From Triparma columacea (lineage: Eukaryota > Sar > Bolidophyceae > Parmales > Triparmaceae), in assembly GCA_030267965.1 (NCBI GenBank), contig BRYA01000640.1, positions 2,002 through 63,455 on the forward strand: a DNA stretch of 61,454 nt, written 5' to 3'. Below the pieces are notes generated by a model. The model was not told the DNA's origin. It saw only the letters and a program-made list of their open reading frames with translations, and ran no database searches. Every line of letters starts with the position of its first letter. Position 1 is the first letter of the stretch. Both the position numbers and the translations under genes were made by a program. Of this stretch, positions 10,684-21,845 are shown in pieces.

Positions 10684-11103
10684 CTCTAAAGTCACTGTTG
10701 AACGGCACGCAGAAGTGTCCCGCAATATTCACGAAGAACACGTTCTTTTGCAATTTACGAACAAACTTTTCTTTTTTGGAGGCTCCAAAAACCAGAAACC
10801 TCAATATTTTGGGGCTTTTGGGAAAGATTTGGGCATCATCGGCAAGAAAGCTGTAATATATGCCTTAAGCCACTCTTTACAACCGACTACACTCTTCACA
10901 ATACCAACAACGATACTACCTACACCATAGCTTAACATATTTTATAGCTTTAGCTACAATTTGGTCCCCACAAAACTACATCGTAAAATCCCTAACTTTC
11001 AATCTCCTCCTCTCCATCTAAACATTCACGCCATACCCTAACTCAAGCGCTGTGAGGACTTATTCTTTCATCCTTCCCAAATTCTTCCCAAATCCTTCCC
11101 AAA

Positions 11104-12102
11104 ATGCCTAAATCAGCAGTATACTCTGGCAAAGAGAGATTCTTTGATGATCGTGAACTCACAGAGGTGACTTTTGCAAAGGGAGTAACATCGATTGGCT
11201 ATAACGCCTTCTACGGATGCTCCTCCCTCTTAGCCATCACAATCCCGGACTCCGTGACGTCGATTGGCGAACTCTCCTTCTTGGGATGCTCCTCCCTCGC
11301 AGCCATCACAATCCCTGACTGCGTGACGACGATTGGCGATCACGCCTTCAGTAGATGCTCCTCCATCGCAGCCATCACAATCCCGGACTCAGTGATGACG
11401 ATTGGGGAAAATGCCTTCTTCGGATGCACCTCCATCGCAGCCATAACAATCCCTGAAGGAGTGACAACGATTGGCAATCACGCCTTCTACGATTGCTCCT
11501 CCCTCGCAGCCATCACAATCCCGGACGGAGTGACGACGTTTGGCGATCACGCCTTCAACGGATGCTCTTCCCTTACGGCCATCACAATCCCGGACGGATT
11601 GACAACGATTGGCCAACGCGCCTTCTACGGATGCTCCTCCCTCACGGCCATCATAGTCCCGGACGGAGTGACGACGATTGGCGATTTCGCCTTCTGTGAT
11701 TGCTCCTCCCTCACGGCCATCACCATCCCAGATGGAGTGAGGACAATTGGCAGAAGCGCCTTCAACGGATGCTCCGCTCTGACGAGACTCAGTTTATCTC
11801 CTGCCGTCTCTATCGGTATGTACTGCTTCTTAAACTGCACCGGCCTATTATCTGCCGCTGCCGATCAAAATATGCCGACTGTCAAGGACCTCCTCAATTC
11901 TAGGTGGCACCGCATACGCGAACGCGTTGCCGTTCTGTCCTGCCTCAAGACACCCTGGAATGACGACATGGAGAACCAGCCTGGATCGGATAAGCCGAAG
12001 CGGAAGGACCTTGACGGAGATGAAGTGGTCACGCTTCAGGGAATTATGGCACGCAAGAAGCTCCCGAAGGTTATGTGGAGAGTTATTCTGGAATTTCTGT
12101 AA
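11104..12102 (+). CDS. BspA-like LRR protein, copy 5
   Basis: 332 residues, eight repeats plus the closing unit. Tail of the copy-4 type (KPKRKDLDGDEVVTLQGIMARKKLPKVMW). Repeats 3-5 closely match a repeat block in copy 2 (SRCSSIAAITIPDSVMTIGENAF), which suggests sequence exchange between non-adjacent copies. The array's repeated flank ends about 12170, after which the DNA is unrelated. Confidence 0.85.
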   Translation: MPKSAVYSGKERFFDDRELTEVTFAKGVTSIGYNAFYGCSSLLAITIPDSVTSIGELSFLGCSSLAAITIPDCVTTIGDHAFSRCSSIAAITIPDSVMTIGENAFFGCTSIAAITIPEGVTTIGNHAFYDCSSLAAITIPDGVTTFGDHAFNGCSSLTAITIPDGLTTIGQRAFYGCSSLTAIIVPDGVTTIGDFAFCDCSSLTAITIPDGVRTIGRSAFNGCSALTRLSLSPAVSIGMYCFLNCTGLLSAAADQNMPTVKDLLNSRWHRIRERVAVLSCLKTPWNDDMENQPGSDKPKRKDLDGDEVVTLQGIMARKKLPKVMWRVILEFL

Positions 12103-12379
12103 TCTCTAAAATCAATGTTGAAAGGCATGCGAAGGATCCCGAAATATTTACGAATAATAAACGTTTTCTTTTTCCATCACGACAAACAATTTTGCTGAAT
12201 GGAACGGGAAGCTCTTCCTCTTAAAGCCAAAAAATCCTCAAAACCTCAAAACCTCAAAAGCCCCAAAAGCAGCCTCGAAAGAAAGCTCAAATAACTCGGC
12301 TGCATTAATAGCCATTTTATAGCTATCAACGCTACGCTTGACCTCTAAATCTATACTACATTGACGCTAACAATTCTAC

Positions 12380-15300
12380 ATGACGTCAGACATTCGTAAT
12401 GCCGTAAATAAAGCAGCCATCATAGAATTAACAAACTCGTCAATCCGGCCAACCTCACCGTCTCCTCTTTTAATCCTCACCTTATTGCCTCATTATCTAA
12501 TTCAAATACACCCTAATGACATACTAACGCAATCAACGGAACAGATTGGATTGTTGATACTCGCGACTGCTACTGTTACTAATTATTGTAATATATGTAA
12601 TGCAAGAGAGGTGAGCTAACAACAAGCAAGGGGGAGAAAGAGGGGGGGGTGGGTGGGGGGGGAGGGAGGGAGAGAGAGAGACTGTGTGTGTGTGTCTATG
12701 TGTGTGTGTATGTTTGTGAGACAGAGAGAGAAAGAGAGACTGAGGGAGACTCATAACCCTGACTGAATGAAAGACTGAGAGACTCAATAAGGGACTAAGT
12801 GAATGAGAGAGAAAGAGAGAGAGAGAGAGAGAGGGAGAGAGTGAGGGACTGAGCAACTGAGTGATAATTGCGGGAAATATGCTGTTTAGAACGATAACAA
12901 CAACACATACATACCATGCACCAACAACCATATTACGCATCAAACTACACCCACACTCACTAAAACCCTCCTCTCGACTCGCTTCTCTCATCTCATCTCA
13001 TCTCATCTCATCTCTCACTCACCACCCACCCACCCAACCACCAGGCAACGTTAATATGCATCTGGTTATCCCTCCTAATAGTCCTCCTCACAACAATATC
13101 AATCTTCTCCCTCCCTTCCCCCCCCCCTCCCTCCTCAATCCACCACCTCCTCTTCGCTCTCCTCTTAATCCTCCTCCACATAAACACAGGTTTCATCCTA
13201 ACAACCTCAATCCGCAACCTACACGTAACAAACCACCTTCTTATAGCCGCCCTTAAAAATTGCACACTTAAATCTACACCCATACTATCAGCGTTGGCGG
13301 TAACCGTATGGTCTAGGGCTTATGGGTACACCGAATACGTGACGAGGGGGACTGCGCTACTAGAACATGAACAGCTCGGTATTTTACTAGCGGTTTTTAC
13401 TAGATTCGCTAACGAAGTTTTGAGGGAGGAGGTGATAGATACTACAAAAGGTAACAGAGTAGTCGGGCATGGAGATGATAACAAGAAAGAGGTAGAAGAT
13501 AAAAGAAAGTTCTACCTACGTGATATATCACGATACCTCCAATCCCACAATGTGGTCGACTGCAATGCATACTTCACGCATTGCGTTATTGTACTACAGT
13601 TACCTACATTCGTTCACTTGTCAACCTCCTTTAATTTCACATTAAGTGGAGCAGTATATCTAACGCAGGTTGCGGTAAGACAGTATTTACTAGCGAGGTT
13701 ATCGTACCCTGAAAAATTAATCTGTGAAGGGTACGGTAAATTAACGTGGGTTATACTGATGACGTTTGGTATACCGATTTCAATAACAAGGAATATCGTA
13801 GATGTACTAGGGGGGATTTACATGACGGTTATCACAATTGGTGTAGGGGGAGGGATTGGGTGGGGTTATTGCAGGGTTATTGACGGAGGATTTAAGGGGG
13901 GATATAATAGATTCGGGGGTGTTAGAGGGGGGATTGAAGGGAACAACAGGTGAGAATGGGTTATAGGGTTGAGTGAGGGTGGGGGGGGAAAGGGGGGGGA
14001 AAACTTTAAAAACTTACACCTAGGATTCACATCCTTACCCCCCACCGTAAAAACCTTCAGGCGTGTGCTTCTCGCGTTGACGTGTGTCGTACCCGTGTTC
14101 GTATTCTGTGTATTTTACGGTATATCCACCCGCTGTCGTTCTGGTGATGGGGGGGAGGAACAGGTTGGGGTTGGTGTTAAAACTTTAGTCTCCGGAATGG
14201 CAGCTGCGGGGACTATGGTTGGGTTGAAGGTATTAGAAAGGGGGAGAGGAGGAGGTGAGTTAAAGGGGGGGAGGGAAGGGAGGGGGGGGGGATGAGGGGA
14301 GGGGGATTTGACGGGGGGAAAGAGGACGGATGATGTTTTTACTACTGATGATTTAAGGAAAATAAGAAGGAAGTATTAGGCGAGGTAAATACACACGCAC
14401 TAACACAGCGTTTGCACCGTGGTGAAACCTCGAACCCCCCCCCTCGCAGGTGTTATTGGGGGTGATGTTACAAAGATTAAATCACCTGACATGGTCTTTG
14501 ATGTTTCTTGGACGATTTTCATCTCCTTCGCATCCTTGCTCGTCGGAGCCACCGGCCTAGGATCCGGTCCGGGGGTCCGTTTCTGGGCCACCGTCGGCTT
14601 AATGTCCGCAGCCATGTCCAAGGTCGGTTCTTCTCTCTCTAGCGTTTTTGCGCTTGAGTTCGGTTGGGGTTGCGTAGTCTCAGCAGCTGCAGCCGGGTTC
14701 CTCGGGACCAAATTGGGCGCTTTAGGAGCAGGTATTGTAACGTTCGCATTAATGAGCGGAACGAGGAGTGTCTTGGAGGCGAAGGTTGGGAGGGAGAGGA
14801 TGGAGGCTTTCAGGAGGCACGCGTACAGGACGCTGCCGGCTGCGGGGGCGGGGACGTTCGCAGTTACTGGGAAGAGGGGGCTGGAAATTATGGGATGGAC
14901 GGAGGGGTGGGTGGAAGGGATATTCGCGGGGGCGACTGTTTGGGGGATGGTCGTGCAGGGGATTATAAGGAAGGTGAAGTTGGAGGAGGGAAGGGGGGGG
15001 AGGGGAGGAGGGATTAAGGGGCATTGGAAACAGGTAAGAGGGGACGAAGAAATGGGAAGGATCGACAAACCTATCGCGCCTGCCCATCCACTTACGCAAC
15101 ACCGTTCCACGGCACGACACAGCACGAAGCGATTTCGGCGTTGGTTGCGGTTGGGGGGTTGGTGGGGTTGGGGTTGTTTAGAGCTGGTCGGTGGGTCTAC
15201 GAGCACAACGTTACCCACCACCACGGGCAGCACCAGAAGCACAACGTTGCGCCCGGGGCCAAGATCGGCGGAGCGGGGGAGGGAGGGTTCAGGAGCTGGA

Positions 15301-16857
15301 TTTACAACGTTCCAGTAGTTCCCACCAACCTTTTCTTCCCACTCCTGGCGTATCTGCTGGTGAACTTCGCCTGCGCGTACCTCTTCAGAGCACCATCCAA
15401 GGCGACCCCTCGTCACGTCCTTGCGCAAAGCACGTCTGGGAACGGGGGGACCCGTGGAAAAACGGCAACCTTCAACCCACCCCCCCAAGAGGCGGTGAAG
15501 CATCTCACGATGCTGCTTGCGGCTCTTGCGATCGGTGTACCGGTTGGAATCAAATCTACGAAGGGGGAAGGAGGTGAGGATGGGGCGAAGGGGCGGTGGG
15601 ACTGATGGAGCGAGGAGGCATATTGCATTCTTATAGCAGGCCACCAGTCGCCGCCTCGCCCCTCCCTTCCTTTCCGTGACTCGATACCCCCCCTTGGCTC
15701 CTCGTCACTCTCCTCACCCCCCCTTCCCCCCCCTCCACGCACACACAGTGTTGCATGCGTTTGTGATGGTTATATGCAGCGTTATAACCGTCTGCGTCGG
15801 GGTCAAGCACGCGCTCGGAATACATGGCGATGCCAAGCCCAACAAGGGATTGAACGAGATGCACACGATTAACGCGGCGGTCTATGTGACAGCTAAGATC
15901 GCGCATTTGGTGACGAAGGACGACACGGGGGGAAACCATAACCCTGTGTCAGGGCCAGACCTCCTCCTTTTCGTGATGTCAATCACTTACCTCTCCACTT
16001 CCCTCAACACCACCCTCCTCCCTCCAACTCCCTCCGCGTCTCTTCTCCGCAACCGGTCCTGCGTCACATGCTACGCCCTAGCAGTAGCTTACTTCCTCTT
16101 CCTCCCCCCCCTCGTAACCATCCATAGACCAGGTTATCCACTCCCAGTGCATGTTCTCGCCATCTTCCTCCTGACTCCCCTTCTCCTGCCGATATCCTTA
16201 ACATCTCCGCCTCAGAAGGACAGGTCCCACAGGCGCGCCCTCAGCGTAACTGAAGCCGCTGGCACCTACTCATGGTTCGACGACGGCCTAACCCCAACGT
16301 CCGCCGGCGTCGTCTGCGTCAACTTGGCGCTTCTCTTTGCCTCACTTTACAAGCTTCTCCTCCGCGGCTCCCCCCTCGCGACGTGGATAGCATCGACGCC
16401 TCAAGTAGGGTGTAAGAGGACGATCTACGACTACCTCTACCCAGACTCCTCTTCAGTCCCACTCCTGCCCAGCGAGATAACTCACGTCAGGACTACCCTG
16501 CGGCTGTACGGCATGCTCGAGTCTTCCGGGCTATGGACGTCCGGGGGTCTAGTTGGCGGGTTCGCCGCGAACGTTGTGGGGGTCGCGTGCTGCCTGCCGG
16601 TGCTCTTGGTTGTGGCCAGGACCTACGCGGGACTTAAGCCGACCTCTGAGGCGGTGGCGAGGGCGCTGGAGCCGCCGTTCGGGTACGGGCAGGAAGCGGT
16701 TAAGATGTACCTGCCACTTTTGCTTGTGCCACTGCTGACGGGAGGGAATGGGGTGCTGGAACTCAAGGTTCTGGCGGGCATCCTCATGGGAGAAGGGTGC
16801 TGGGTGGCGTGGGGAATGCAAGCGAAGGGGAAAGGGAAGTGGGGGAAAGTTCTTTGA
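12380..16857 (+). CDS. Large polytopic membrane protein, about six exons
   Basis: Phase-consistent exons: 12380-12610 (tentative first exon), 13045-13949, 14061-14254, 14450-15033, 15123-15573 and 15749-16857, about 1157 residues. Junction phases are 0, 2, 1, 0, 1 and match at each step; donors are GTGAGC, GTGAGA, GTGAGT, GTAAGA and GTGAGG. The exon at 13045 starts with ICIWLSLLIVLLTTISIF and LLFALLLILLHINTGF, and many more hydrophobic segments follow; I estimate 15 or more. I recognise no family signature. A short Gly/Arg-rich loop follows each of several membrane blocks. The first exon and start are uncertain: it fits in phase, but its intron would be 434 nt and full of simple repeats. Function unknown; transport or a membrane-receptor role is possible. 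Confidence 0.6.
12640..12855. repeat. GA/GT simple-sequence tract
   Basis: Low-complexity G-rich, GTGTGT and (GA)n DNA lying in the proposed first intron of the large membrane gene. A second short tract, about six copies of CTCAT, is at 12986-13014. Any reading frame across these tracts is an artefact of composition. Confidence 0.8.
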
Positions 16858-17218
16858 TCTCATAAAACATTGCACACACTCTGAAAAAATGAATTCTGTT
16901 TCAAGTCAAACCCACCCAGGGTGTTCAATCTACAGAGGGCTCAGGGTAGTCTGCGGTTTCGCCGGTGATCAGGAGGGTGTCGGTGAGATGAGGGCTCAGA
17001 ACGGGGGGAGGGGTGGGACCGTGGGGGTCCTAGAGTGCGAGGTGGGGGAGGGGGAGGTTAGAAACTTGAGGTGTTTGGACATGATCAAGACATGCAAGGA
17101 TCCTTTTATAAGCGTTTGCGGGGATAACGAAAGAGAATGTATGTGTTGTTTAATATAGATAGTTTTACTTTTTTATGATGTCCTTATCCACGTCCATTTC
17201 CCTCTGTCGAGCTCAGCT
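16858..17218. other. Intergenic, no feature seen
   Basis: The convergent gap between the large membrane gene and the next minus-strand gene. It holds a G-rich stretch at 17000-17060 and no convincing ORF or RNA. Confidence 0.5.
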
Positions 17219-18979
17219 TTATAATGCTGTTGCGTTTCTCTGGAACTGGTCCCATTTGAACTCGGGGTCCATACCAAAGTGTTTTACGAAGAAGGCGAAT
17301 GTTGCAATCGTTAGAGCCACTCCCATGCCCAAGATGGGCAGGAACAGGTCCTTCCTACGCACGTATTCGACACCCACCGCTATGACGTTGATGTTGGCTT
17401 GCAGTGCGAACACCACGAGCATAGCGGCGAAGGTGACGGCCTCCAGCACGAAGTCGACGGCGGAGAATATGAGCGCCTGCTTGAAGCCTGCGTCGTCAAG
17501 CTCATCGATGGTGTAGAAGTACTTCTTGTTCGAGCTGTAGTACAGGATCGGCAGCATGATCATGCACCACCCTGAGCAGATCATCTCCGACATCTCGCTC
17601 GCCATAAAGTTGAGGAGGAGGCGGCAGGCGCGGTGCAGGTGGAGCTGCTCCTCGCCGATGGCAGCTTCACGGCCGTCATCGTCATTGTCCAAGAGGCGCT
17701 GGCTCTCAGAGGCTTCGGTGTCTTCAGTGTCCGCATCGGGAACCTCCACCACAACGTTCTCGAGGCGAGCGAGACGAGCCTTGACGTGGCCTACTTCTCG
17801 CTCGAGGCGAGCCTTGACGTGGCCTACTTCTCGCTCGAGGCGAGCTTCGATTTTGGCGAGCTTCGCGTCCTTTTCGCGAGTGAGCCGCTCCTGCGTCGCG
17901 TTTCTACTGCGCTGGATTTTGAACACGAGCCGCAGCGCGAGGAACAGGTTTTCTACGACGTCCACGCTGATCATGGTGAACACGCTGCTGATGTTAGAGG
18001 CCGAGATGAAGAGGAAATTTCCACACATCGCACAACAAGCATCTAAGACCCACAGCAGGTATGGCGCCGCATCTGGATTGCCACCCGCGTCCACGAGAAG
18101 TGTGCCAACCTTCTTGAAACCGAGTTTGAGGAGGGGCCAAACGGGACCGAAGAGTGCCTGCTGGCCTGGACCCATCTGAATGAAGGCCGCACGGTAGAAT
18201 ACGAACACAACAACAAACACGATTGGGAGCAGTGCTACCCCGAAGAGAGGAAGCAGGCGCTTTATCAGGGCCCAGTCGGCGAAGATCTTCTTCCCGAAGA
18301 TCATGTAGAACAGAATTGTGCATGCGACGCTGAAACCTACACAGGGACCAAAGAAAACGCCCATTGCTGGGAAGTGGGGAGCGAGGGCGTTAGAGTTAGT
18401 CTGGGGGGGGGTAAAAAAGGACGAAGATGGTGACTCACGGACTGGGAACATCCAGATCTCTCCCAGCACGAACAAAGTGAGCAGAATAGCGAGAGAGTAC
18501 GCGAGCGTGAACGCGATTACTTTCGGCAGGTTAGTTGGCACCTTCAAAGCGACACACAAAGCGGCAGTCAATCCTGGGCCCCAGAGAGTGGTTGCCATTA
18601 CAAGTACCTCTACAAGCCTCGACCCAACGAACCCGATCGAGGGGTCCTTCAAAGGCACCACACCATACAACAGTCCTCCGAGCAGCGGAGGAACTATGAC
18701 GACGAGAGCCAGAGCTGCCATGCTCTGTGCTGTGGAGTGTAGGGGGTGCTTCTCCCCAAGCATGATGTTTACAAGGATGTCACTGGTCTCCTTGCTCAAG
18801 CAGCCGGCAGGTACCACCTCTCCAGTAGGAACATATCCGTCGCCAGCAAAGTCCAGCTGCACCGTTGAGGTTTTGGCCTCATTGGGGTCAGACTGCACGA
18901 ACATGTCGATCGACGAGCGTCGCCTGGTCTGTTGTGGCTGTACAGCTGGGTCAAGGGAGGGGGCTACTCGGGGAGACAT
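17219..18979 (-). CDS. Nine-TM membrane protein with cytosolic coiled coil
   Basis: 586 residues, single exon, ATG at 18979. The first 85 residues are hydrophilic (TRRRSSID could be a basophilic kinase site). About six hydrophobic segments follow (e.g. AALALVVIVPPLLGGLLYG, VALLPIVFVVVFVFYRAAF). A charged coiled-coil loop comes next (ERLTREKDAKLAKIEARL, then two exact copies of LEREVGHVKAR), then an acidic stretch and three more membrane segments. The duplicated 11-residue unit is a perfect 33-bp tandem repeat at about 17767-17832. No known transporter motif is visible. The C-terminus (WDQFQRNATAL) is short. The function cannot be assigned. Confidence 0.7.
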   Translation of the reverse strand: MSPRVAPSLDPAVQPQQTRRRSSIDMFVQSDPNEAKTSTVQLDFAGDGYVPTGEVVPAGCLSKETSDILVNIMLGEKHPLHSTAQSMAALALVVIVPPLLGGLLYGVVPLKDPSIGFVGSRLVEVLVMATTLWGPGLTAALCVALKVPTNLPKVIAFTLAYSLAILLTLFVLGEIWMFPVRESPSSSFFTPPQTNSNALAPHFPAMGVFFGPCVGFSVACTILFYMIFGKKIFADWALIKRLLPLFGVALLPIVFVVVFVFYRAAFIQMGPGQQALFGPVWPLLKLGFKKVGTLLVDAGGNPDAAPYLLWVLDACCAMCGNFLFISASNISSVFTMISVDVVENLFLALRLVFKIQRSRNATQERLTREKDAKLAKIEARLEREVGHVKARLEREVGHVKARLARLENVVVEVPDADTEDTEASESQRLLDNDDDGREAAIGEEQLHLHRACRLLLNFMASEMSEMICSGWCMIMLPILYYSSNKKYFYTIDELDDAGFKQALIFSAVDFVLEAVTFAAMLVVFALQANINVIAVGVEYVRRKDLFLPILGMGVALTIATFAFFVKHFGMDPEFKWDQFQRNATAL

Positions 18980-19401
18980 CGGGATAGGGGGGGTGGTGGC
19001 GTTACACTACCAAGAAGGGGTCTGGCAGTTTGATTGTGTTGAACAACCCCAAACTGGTATGCTTCTTGCCCAACTTTTTGGCCTTCCCTCCCTATCTGAA
19101 ATGTTGCCATTTCCAGAGCATTAAAAAATTCTTCCTCTACGCGACGCTACTCCTGTTATGGGGCCGTAGGCCCAAGGTGAGCGTTCGCACTTACTTTTAA
19201 ACTGTTTTAAGGAGAGATTAAATTTTGGGCTCCGAGACGAGTCGATACTCCTCATTCTCTCCAAATTCCAATCAGTTCTGAATTAAAAAAAATTATCCGT
19301 CTGCCAGCCAATTTTTTGGTTTCATTATTTCCTAATTCACAACCCTTCATCTACAGCCCCCCTCCGTGATATTTCTCCCTAGCACAGACTGAGGTAAAAA
19401 T
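18980..19401. other. Intergenic, no feature seen
   Basis: 422 bp between the start of the nine-TM gene and the stop of L17. A/T-rich around 19200-19330. No ORF, tRNA or repeat recognised. Confidence 0.5.
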
Positions 19402-20177
19402 TTATACGAGTTCGAGGATGGCCATTTTCGCGTTGTCCCCCTGCCTTGGTAGAGTCCTGAGCACCCTGCAGTACCCTCCCTGGCGGTCCTCATAGCGCTC
19501 TGGTGCGTTCTCGAAGAGCGCGTGGACGAGCTGCTTGTCGTAGATGAAGCCCATGCTCTGCCTCCTGGCGTGGAGATCCCCTCTCTTGGCAAGGGTTATC
19601 TGGTGGTCAACGTGCTTGCGGACGGCCTTGGCGCGGATTAGGGTGGTCTTGATGCGACCGTGCCTTATGCACTCGGTGGTCAGACTCCTCATTAGCGCTT
19701 TTCTCTGGTCGGCAGGCAGGCCGAGCTTCTTGACCTGGGGTGTGTGTGGAAATTTGTTGAAATTTAGGGGTAAGACGGGCGGTTACAAAGCCACGGGGAT
19801 ATCTACGGCCTGATAACCACCAAGAGAGATCTCACCTTGCAGCGATGTCTCATGTTGAGCTCAGTGGAGGGGCGACTGATGACTGATGTCGGGGCTGAGG
19901 GTTTTGTGTGTGGGAGGAAGGGACAAAAGGGGGTCAAGGTTAGTAAGTAATGGTAATAAGATAAAGATCAAGCCGATATGTCCACCAATACACTGGAGTC
20001 GCCCCAAGAAAGCCACAATCAAATGGTTCCACACAGAGTCGGGGAATGAGGTCGGGATGGCCTCTTTTCTCTTGTTGTGCACGAACGTTCATTTATAAAC
20101 ACCAGAGCAGAGCTACACATACCGAAAGCCGAAGCGTAGGCCAAGAGACCCAAAAAGAGTACAAGGAAGGACCTCAT
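19402..20177 (-). CDS. rpl17: Plastid 50S ribosomal protein L17, nuclear-encoded
   Basis: Three exons on the minus strand: 20177-20123, 19894-19836 and 19734-19402 (148 residues), with phases 1 and 0 matching. The last two exons encode a bacterial-type L17: [56 protein letters not shown] and a final [12 protein letters not shown]17 sits near the peptide exit tunnel of the large subunit. The first exon encodes a hydrophobic signal peptide ([17 protein letters not shown]), and splicing restores ASA-FAP followed by a Ser/Thr/Arg transit-like region ([12 protein letters not shown]). That is the canonical ASAFAP bipartite leader of complex red-lineage plastids. A mitochondrial L17 starting at MRHR would be the alternative if exon 1 were not used. 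Intron 1 is 228 nt, intron 2 101 nt. Confidence 0.85.
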
Positions 20178-20404
20178 GGAGAGTTTTGTGGAGGGGCTGA
20201 GGTGGGGTTTCAGAGGGCTGAGGCGGAGTGGTCTGAAGGACTGAGCCCTTTGGCTGTTGTCAATTTTTACTGTCACTGTGAAGGACAACGGGAAGAAAAA
20301 TCAAAGAATATATATTCGGGGGTGGGGCGGAGTTCTGTGATCTCTGTGCTACTTGTAATCTCGTGCTGCGTTCAGCCCCCAGATTATCCTCCCTCCTCCT
20401 TGCC

Positions 20405-21494
20405 ATGTTTCTTCAAGCCCCCATTTCTCCGTCCCTACGCTCCCTCTTCCCCAAATACGCCCGCAGTTTCTCGTCATTCGTAACTTCAACTCCAACGGTT
20501 CCAAATTATTCAATGATTATTGACCATCTGGATGTAAGATTCATGTATGTTTTCTTGAAGGGTTGAGACACAACACATGCTCACCTCACTCCACCTCCCT
20601 CTGGTCACCCCCTCCTCACAGTCGAAGATGACCCCTACTGAGAAACCCATGTTCAGCGCATACCCTTACTACACGTCTTCCTCCACTAGTTGGTTCTTCA
20701 ATGGCCCTGCCGCCCCAGACATGTCAGTATTCTGTTTAGACCATCCGTCCTTCGGCACCTCCACCGATTTTTCAAAGCCGCTCGCTAAACAGCTCCCTAT
20801 AGTACAGCGAGCCTACGGTCTCCCCAAGGTCGGTGATATCGTAAGCGTGTTAGACCCTAACTCTGAAACGATCGCAAGGTGAGAAACAAGGAACGACGAC
20901 TTGAGGGATTTCAAAGAGTGCATCACACTAACACTACAAGGTCGACGTCTTGCAGTATGATGCTGGTGGAAAAGAAGAAAGAAACATACGTAGTATCTCT
21001 GTCAGCCTCATCCCGAAATTACATACACTCTGGAATTGTTTCTACCAGGGAGGTAAGACCCTTCCTCCTTTGCTATATTTTCGAGAGGCCGCATGTTAGC
21101 CGCCCTATCATTATGTTTGAAAAAAACACTGACCCCCCCCTCCCCACCTCTCCCCCCCTCCTCCTCCCTAAACGCTAACAACCCGTAGGTACCGAATTGG
21201 ATGGTGTTCTCTGGTTTCCCCGCTAAGGCAATCGTACCTTCCACTCCCATTAGAGTCCTCAAGAACATGATAAGCGGGGCTTCTCATGACGATCGTGGTA
21301 TGTGGCCAGATCCCGTTTCCGGGGGGGAGATTAACTTTTTTTGTAACGGGCAAATCTTGGATGAGGAGATTGGGGTTGGGACACTTATGAAAATATCAAA
21401 GAGAGATGACAATGACGTGGTTGTGGTGATGGGGAGTGGGAGGGGGCGGGTGAAAGTTCCTTGGATTGGAAGGAACGATTCTAATAAGTCATGA
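20405..21494 (+). CDS. Unknown protein with mitochondrial-type presequence, four exons
   Basis: Exons 20405-20533, 20622-20878, 20956-21052 and 21189-21494 (262 residues); phases 0, 2, 0 match, with donors GTAAGA, GTGAGA, GTAAGA. The N-terminus (MFLQAPISPSLRSLFPKYAR, then SFSSFV) is Arg/Ser/Phe-rich without acids, as in a mitochondrial presequence. The body is soluble, of mixed alpha/beta composition, with no motif I recognise (conserved-looking pieces are FNGPAAPDMSVF, VGDIVSVLDPN and MWPDPVSGGEINF). It starts 227 bp from the divergent L17 gene, so the two probably share a promoter region; an AATATATATT stretch lies there at 20307-20316. Function unknown. Confidence 0.7.
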
Positions 21495-21845
21495 TCTATA
21501 TATACAATTGAACGCGAGCGTAGAAATTCTTTGGCGGCGCATTGATTTTAGGGTTAGTGCAGGTCCAAGAATGACCCCTTCCCATTTATTTCCCATTTCT
21601 TCCGATTTTTGGGTTGCTCCATTTTTCATCATAACTGCTTCTCTAGGGCGATTGATTACTCGCTATACGCTCAACGAATATCCTATCTTTTCCAAAGTAG
21701 TGATCCTTAGTCCGTACTTAGTCTGTACTTAGTATTTCCAGCAAGTTTTGCCATCACGAAAGTAGGCCATCACAAACCTTCTCCATTTCCTCCCTTCCTC
21801 CTTACTCTCTCCTTCAACTATCTCACCTCACCTCACATCGATAAC
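21495..21845. other. Intergenic, cystinosin promoter side
   Basis: 351 bp, with a CTATATATAC stretch at about 21495-21504 and a C/T-rich leader just before the cystinosin ATG. No gene seen. Confidence 0.4.

Larger units (their letters stand above)
5706..12170 (+). repeat. Tandem array of five LRR gene units
   Basis: Five copies, about 1.2-1.4 kb each, repeat coding and non-coding DNA together. Each unit starts with an 'aggctccaaaa...ttttggggctttgggaaaga' block and a 'tagctactctttacaacc' block (near 5755, 6917, 8168, 9587, 10866). A highly conserved leader follows, with 'ctccatctaaacattcacgc' (near 5905, 7065, 8320, 9735, 11015) and 'tcaagcgctatcagtac' about 50 bp before the ATG. After each stop comes 'gttgaacggcatgcagaagg'. 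The ORFs differ mainly in the number of 69-bp (23-residue) repeats. This pattern indicates recent tandem duplication plus unequal exchange within the repeats. Confidence 0.9.

Noticed and set aside
5706..12170. CRISPR-like array (regular repeats)
   Set aside because: Repeats are 69-bp coding LRR units without unique spacers, in a eukaryotic nuclear genome.
12533..12991. Minus-strand frame rich in LSLSLS and THTH
   Set aside because: Translation of GA/GT simple repeats, not a gene.
14400..15644. 414-residue minus-strand frame opposite the large membrane gene
   Set aside because: Pro/Arg-rich shadow; the plus strand gives hydrophobic segments and matching splice phases.
17556..18179. Plus-strand Arg/Ser-rich frame opposite the nine-TM gene
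   Set aside because: Shadow of the coiled-coil codons on the minus strand.
18401..18438. Apparent 38-nt GT-AG intron in the nine-TM gene (minus strand)
   Set aside because: Removing 38 nt would break the reading frame, which is open through it, and other introns here are 77 nt or longer.
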